5,128 nucleotides of DNA. Source: Thermoplasmata archaeon (GTDB taxonomy: Archaea; Thermoplasmatota; Thermoplasmata; Thermoplasmatales; Thermoplasmataceae). A program made the position numbers and the translations under genes. The stretch spans positions 1-5,128 of the forward strand of contig JAKAYM010000136.1 in NCBI GenBank assembly GCA_021826795.1. Reading direction: 5' to 3'. The notes beneath the pieces are model-generated. The model was not told the DNA's origin. It made no database searches and saw only the letters and a program-made list of their open reading frames with translations. The first letter of the stretch is position 1, and every line of letters begins with the position of its first letter. Positions 5,015 through 5,128 of this stretch are shown here, one piece after another.

Positions 5015-5128
5015 CAGATGACTATGTGATAGCAACAGATGAAACCCATACAGTTGAAGAATTTTTAAAGTATGCATTCGAGTACATAGACATGGACTAC
5101 CACGAATACCTGGAAATAGACAAGAGGT
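5015..5128 (+). pseudogene. gmd: 3' fragment of GDP-mannose 4,6-dehydratase gene, cut by the IS3 end
   Basis: GDP-mannose 4,6-dehydratase makes GDP-4-keto-6-deoxymannose, the precursor of GDP-fucose, GDP-rhamnose and related sugars for surface glycans. The frame from 5014 reads TDDYVIATDETHTVEEF, followed by AFEYIDMDYHEYLEIDKR. This matches the conserved DDYVIATGETHSVREF block and the following segment of Gmd, roughly residues 260-300 of a protein of about 330-370. The whole NAD-binding N-terminal part and catalytic Tyr/Lys region are absent. The frame is open back to the orfB stop but offers no reasonable start codon, so this is a broken gene whose 3' end continues past the window. The usual Gly after IAT is Asp here, which is a minor difference. 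Confidence 0.8.

Noticed and set aside
3679..5017. A target-site duplication around the IS3 element
   Set aside because: The bases outside the mapped ends (ATT and CAG) do not match, and shifting the ends by a few bases spoils the TG...CA tips without giving a repeat.
1..5128. CRISPR array, tRNA or rRNA gene, or a new defence system
   Set aside because: No regularly spaced repeats, no tRNA-like clover sequence and no rRNA segment were seen. The only nuclease is the TnpB of the insertion sequence.

Overview
The window looks like a stretch of accessory chromosome from a thermoacidophilic archaeon of the Thermoplasmatales type (Ferroplasma, Cuniculiplasma, Acidiplasma and relatives). The evidence is low GC, heavy use of AGA/AGG and ATA codons, a perfect archaeal Shine-Dalgarno (GAGGTGAT), a TATA-like box placed for a leaderless transcript, an IS607-type recombinase/TnpB pair resembling archaeal elements, and surface proteins rich in N-glycosylation sequons. 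The genus is an inference from family knowledge; no search was run.

Layout, all on the + strand. (1) 1-~1743: the right-hand part of an IS607-family element. It has a serine-recombinase gene (tnpA) that is cut by the window start and carries an in-frame TGA at 221-223, followed by an intact, overlapping tnpB (489-1727) for an RNA-guided RuvC nuclease. A hairpin at the very 3' end of tnpB is a candidate part of its omega/re-RNA. (2) 1743-2774: the 3' part of a gene for a DUF3494 (ice-binding-like) cell-surface protein with two surface repeats and a C-terminal membrane anchor; its 5' part is missing at the IS607 end. (3) 2775-2864: an A/T-rich intergenic stretch with a probable terminator and a probable promoter. 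(4) 2865-3770: an unrecognised membrane-anchored surface protein whose last 28 residues are encoded by the next element. (5) 3682-5014: a complete IS3-family element of 1333 bp. Its terminal inverted repeats (TG...CA), orfA, orfB with a D-D-35-E triad, 1-nt orfA/orfB overlap and A9 frameshift candidate are all visible. (6) 5015-5128: a 3' internal piece of a GDP-mannose 4,6-dehydratase gene (gmd), entered in mid-gene and running off the window.

The two transposable elements have broken three host genes, all tied to the cell surface or probably to its glycans. The IS3 copy has unrelated genes on its two sides and no visible target-site duplication, so it marks a rearrangement breakpoint (or an assembly join) rather than a simple insertion. 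I did not find a clearly new biological system. The most interesting points are the TnpB with a non-canonical RuvC-II site, its candidate guide RNA, the mapped IS3 ends with mismatched flanks, and the two possible routes for making the IS3 transposase.
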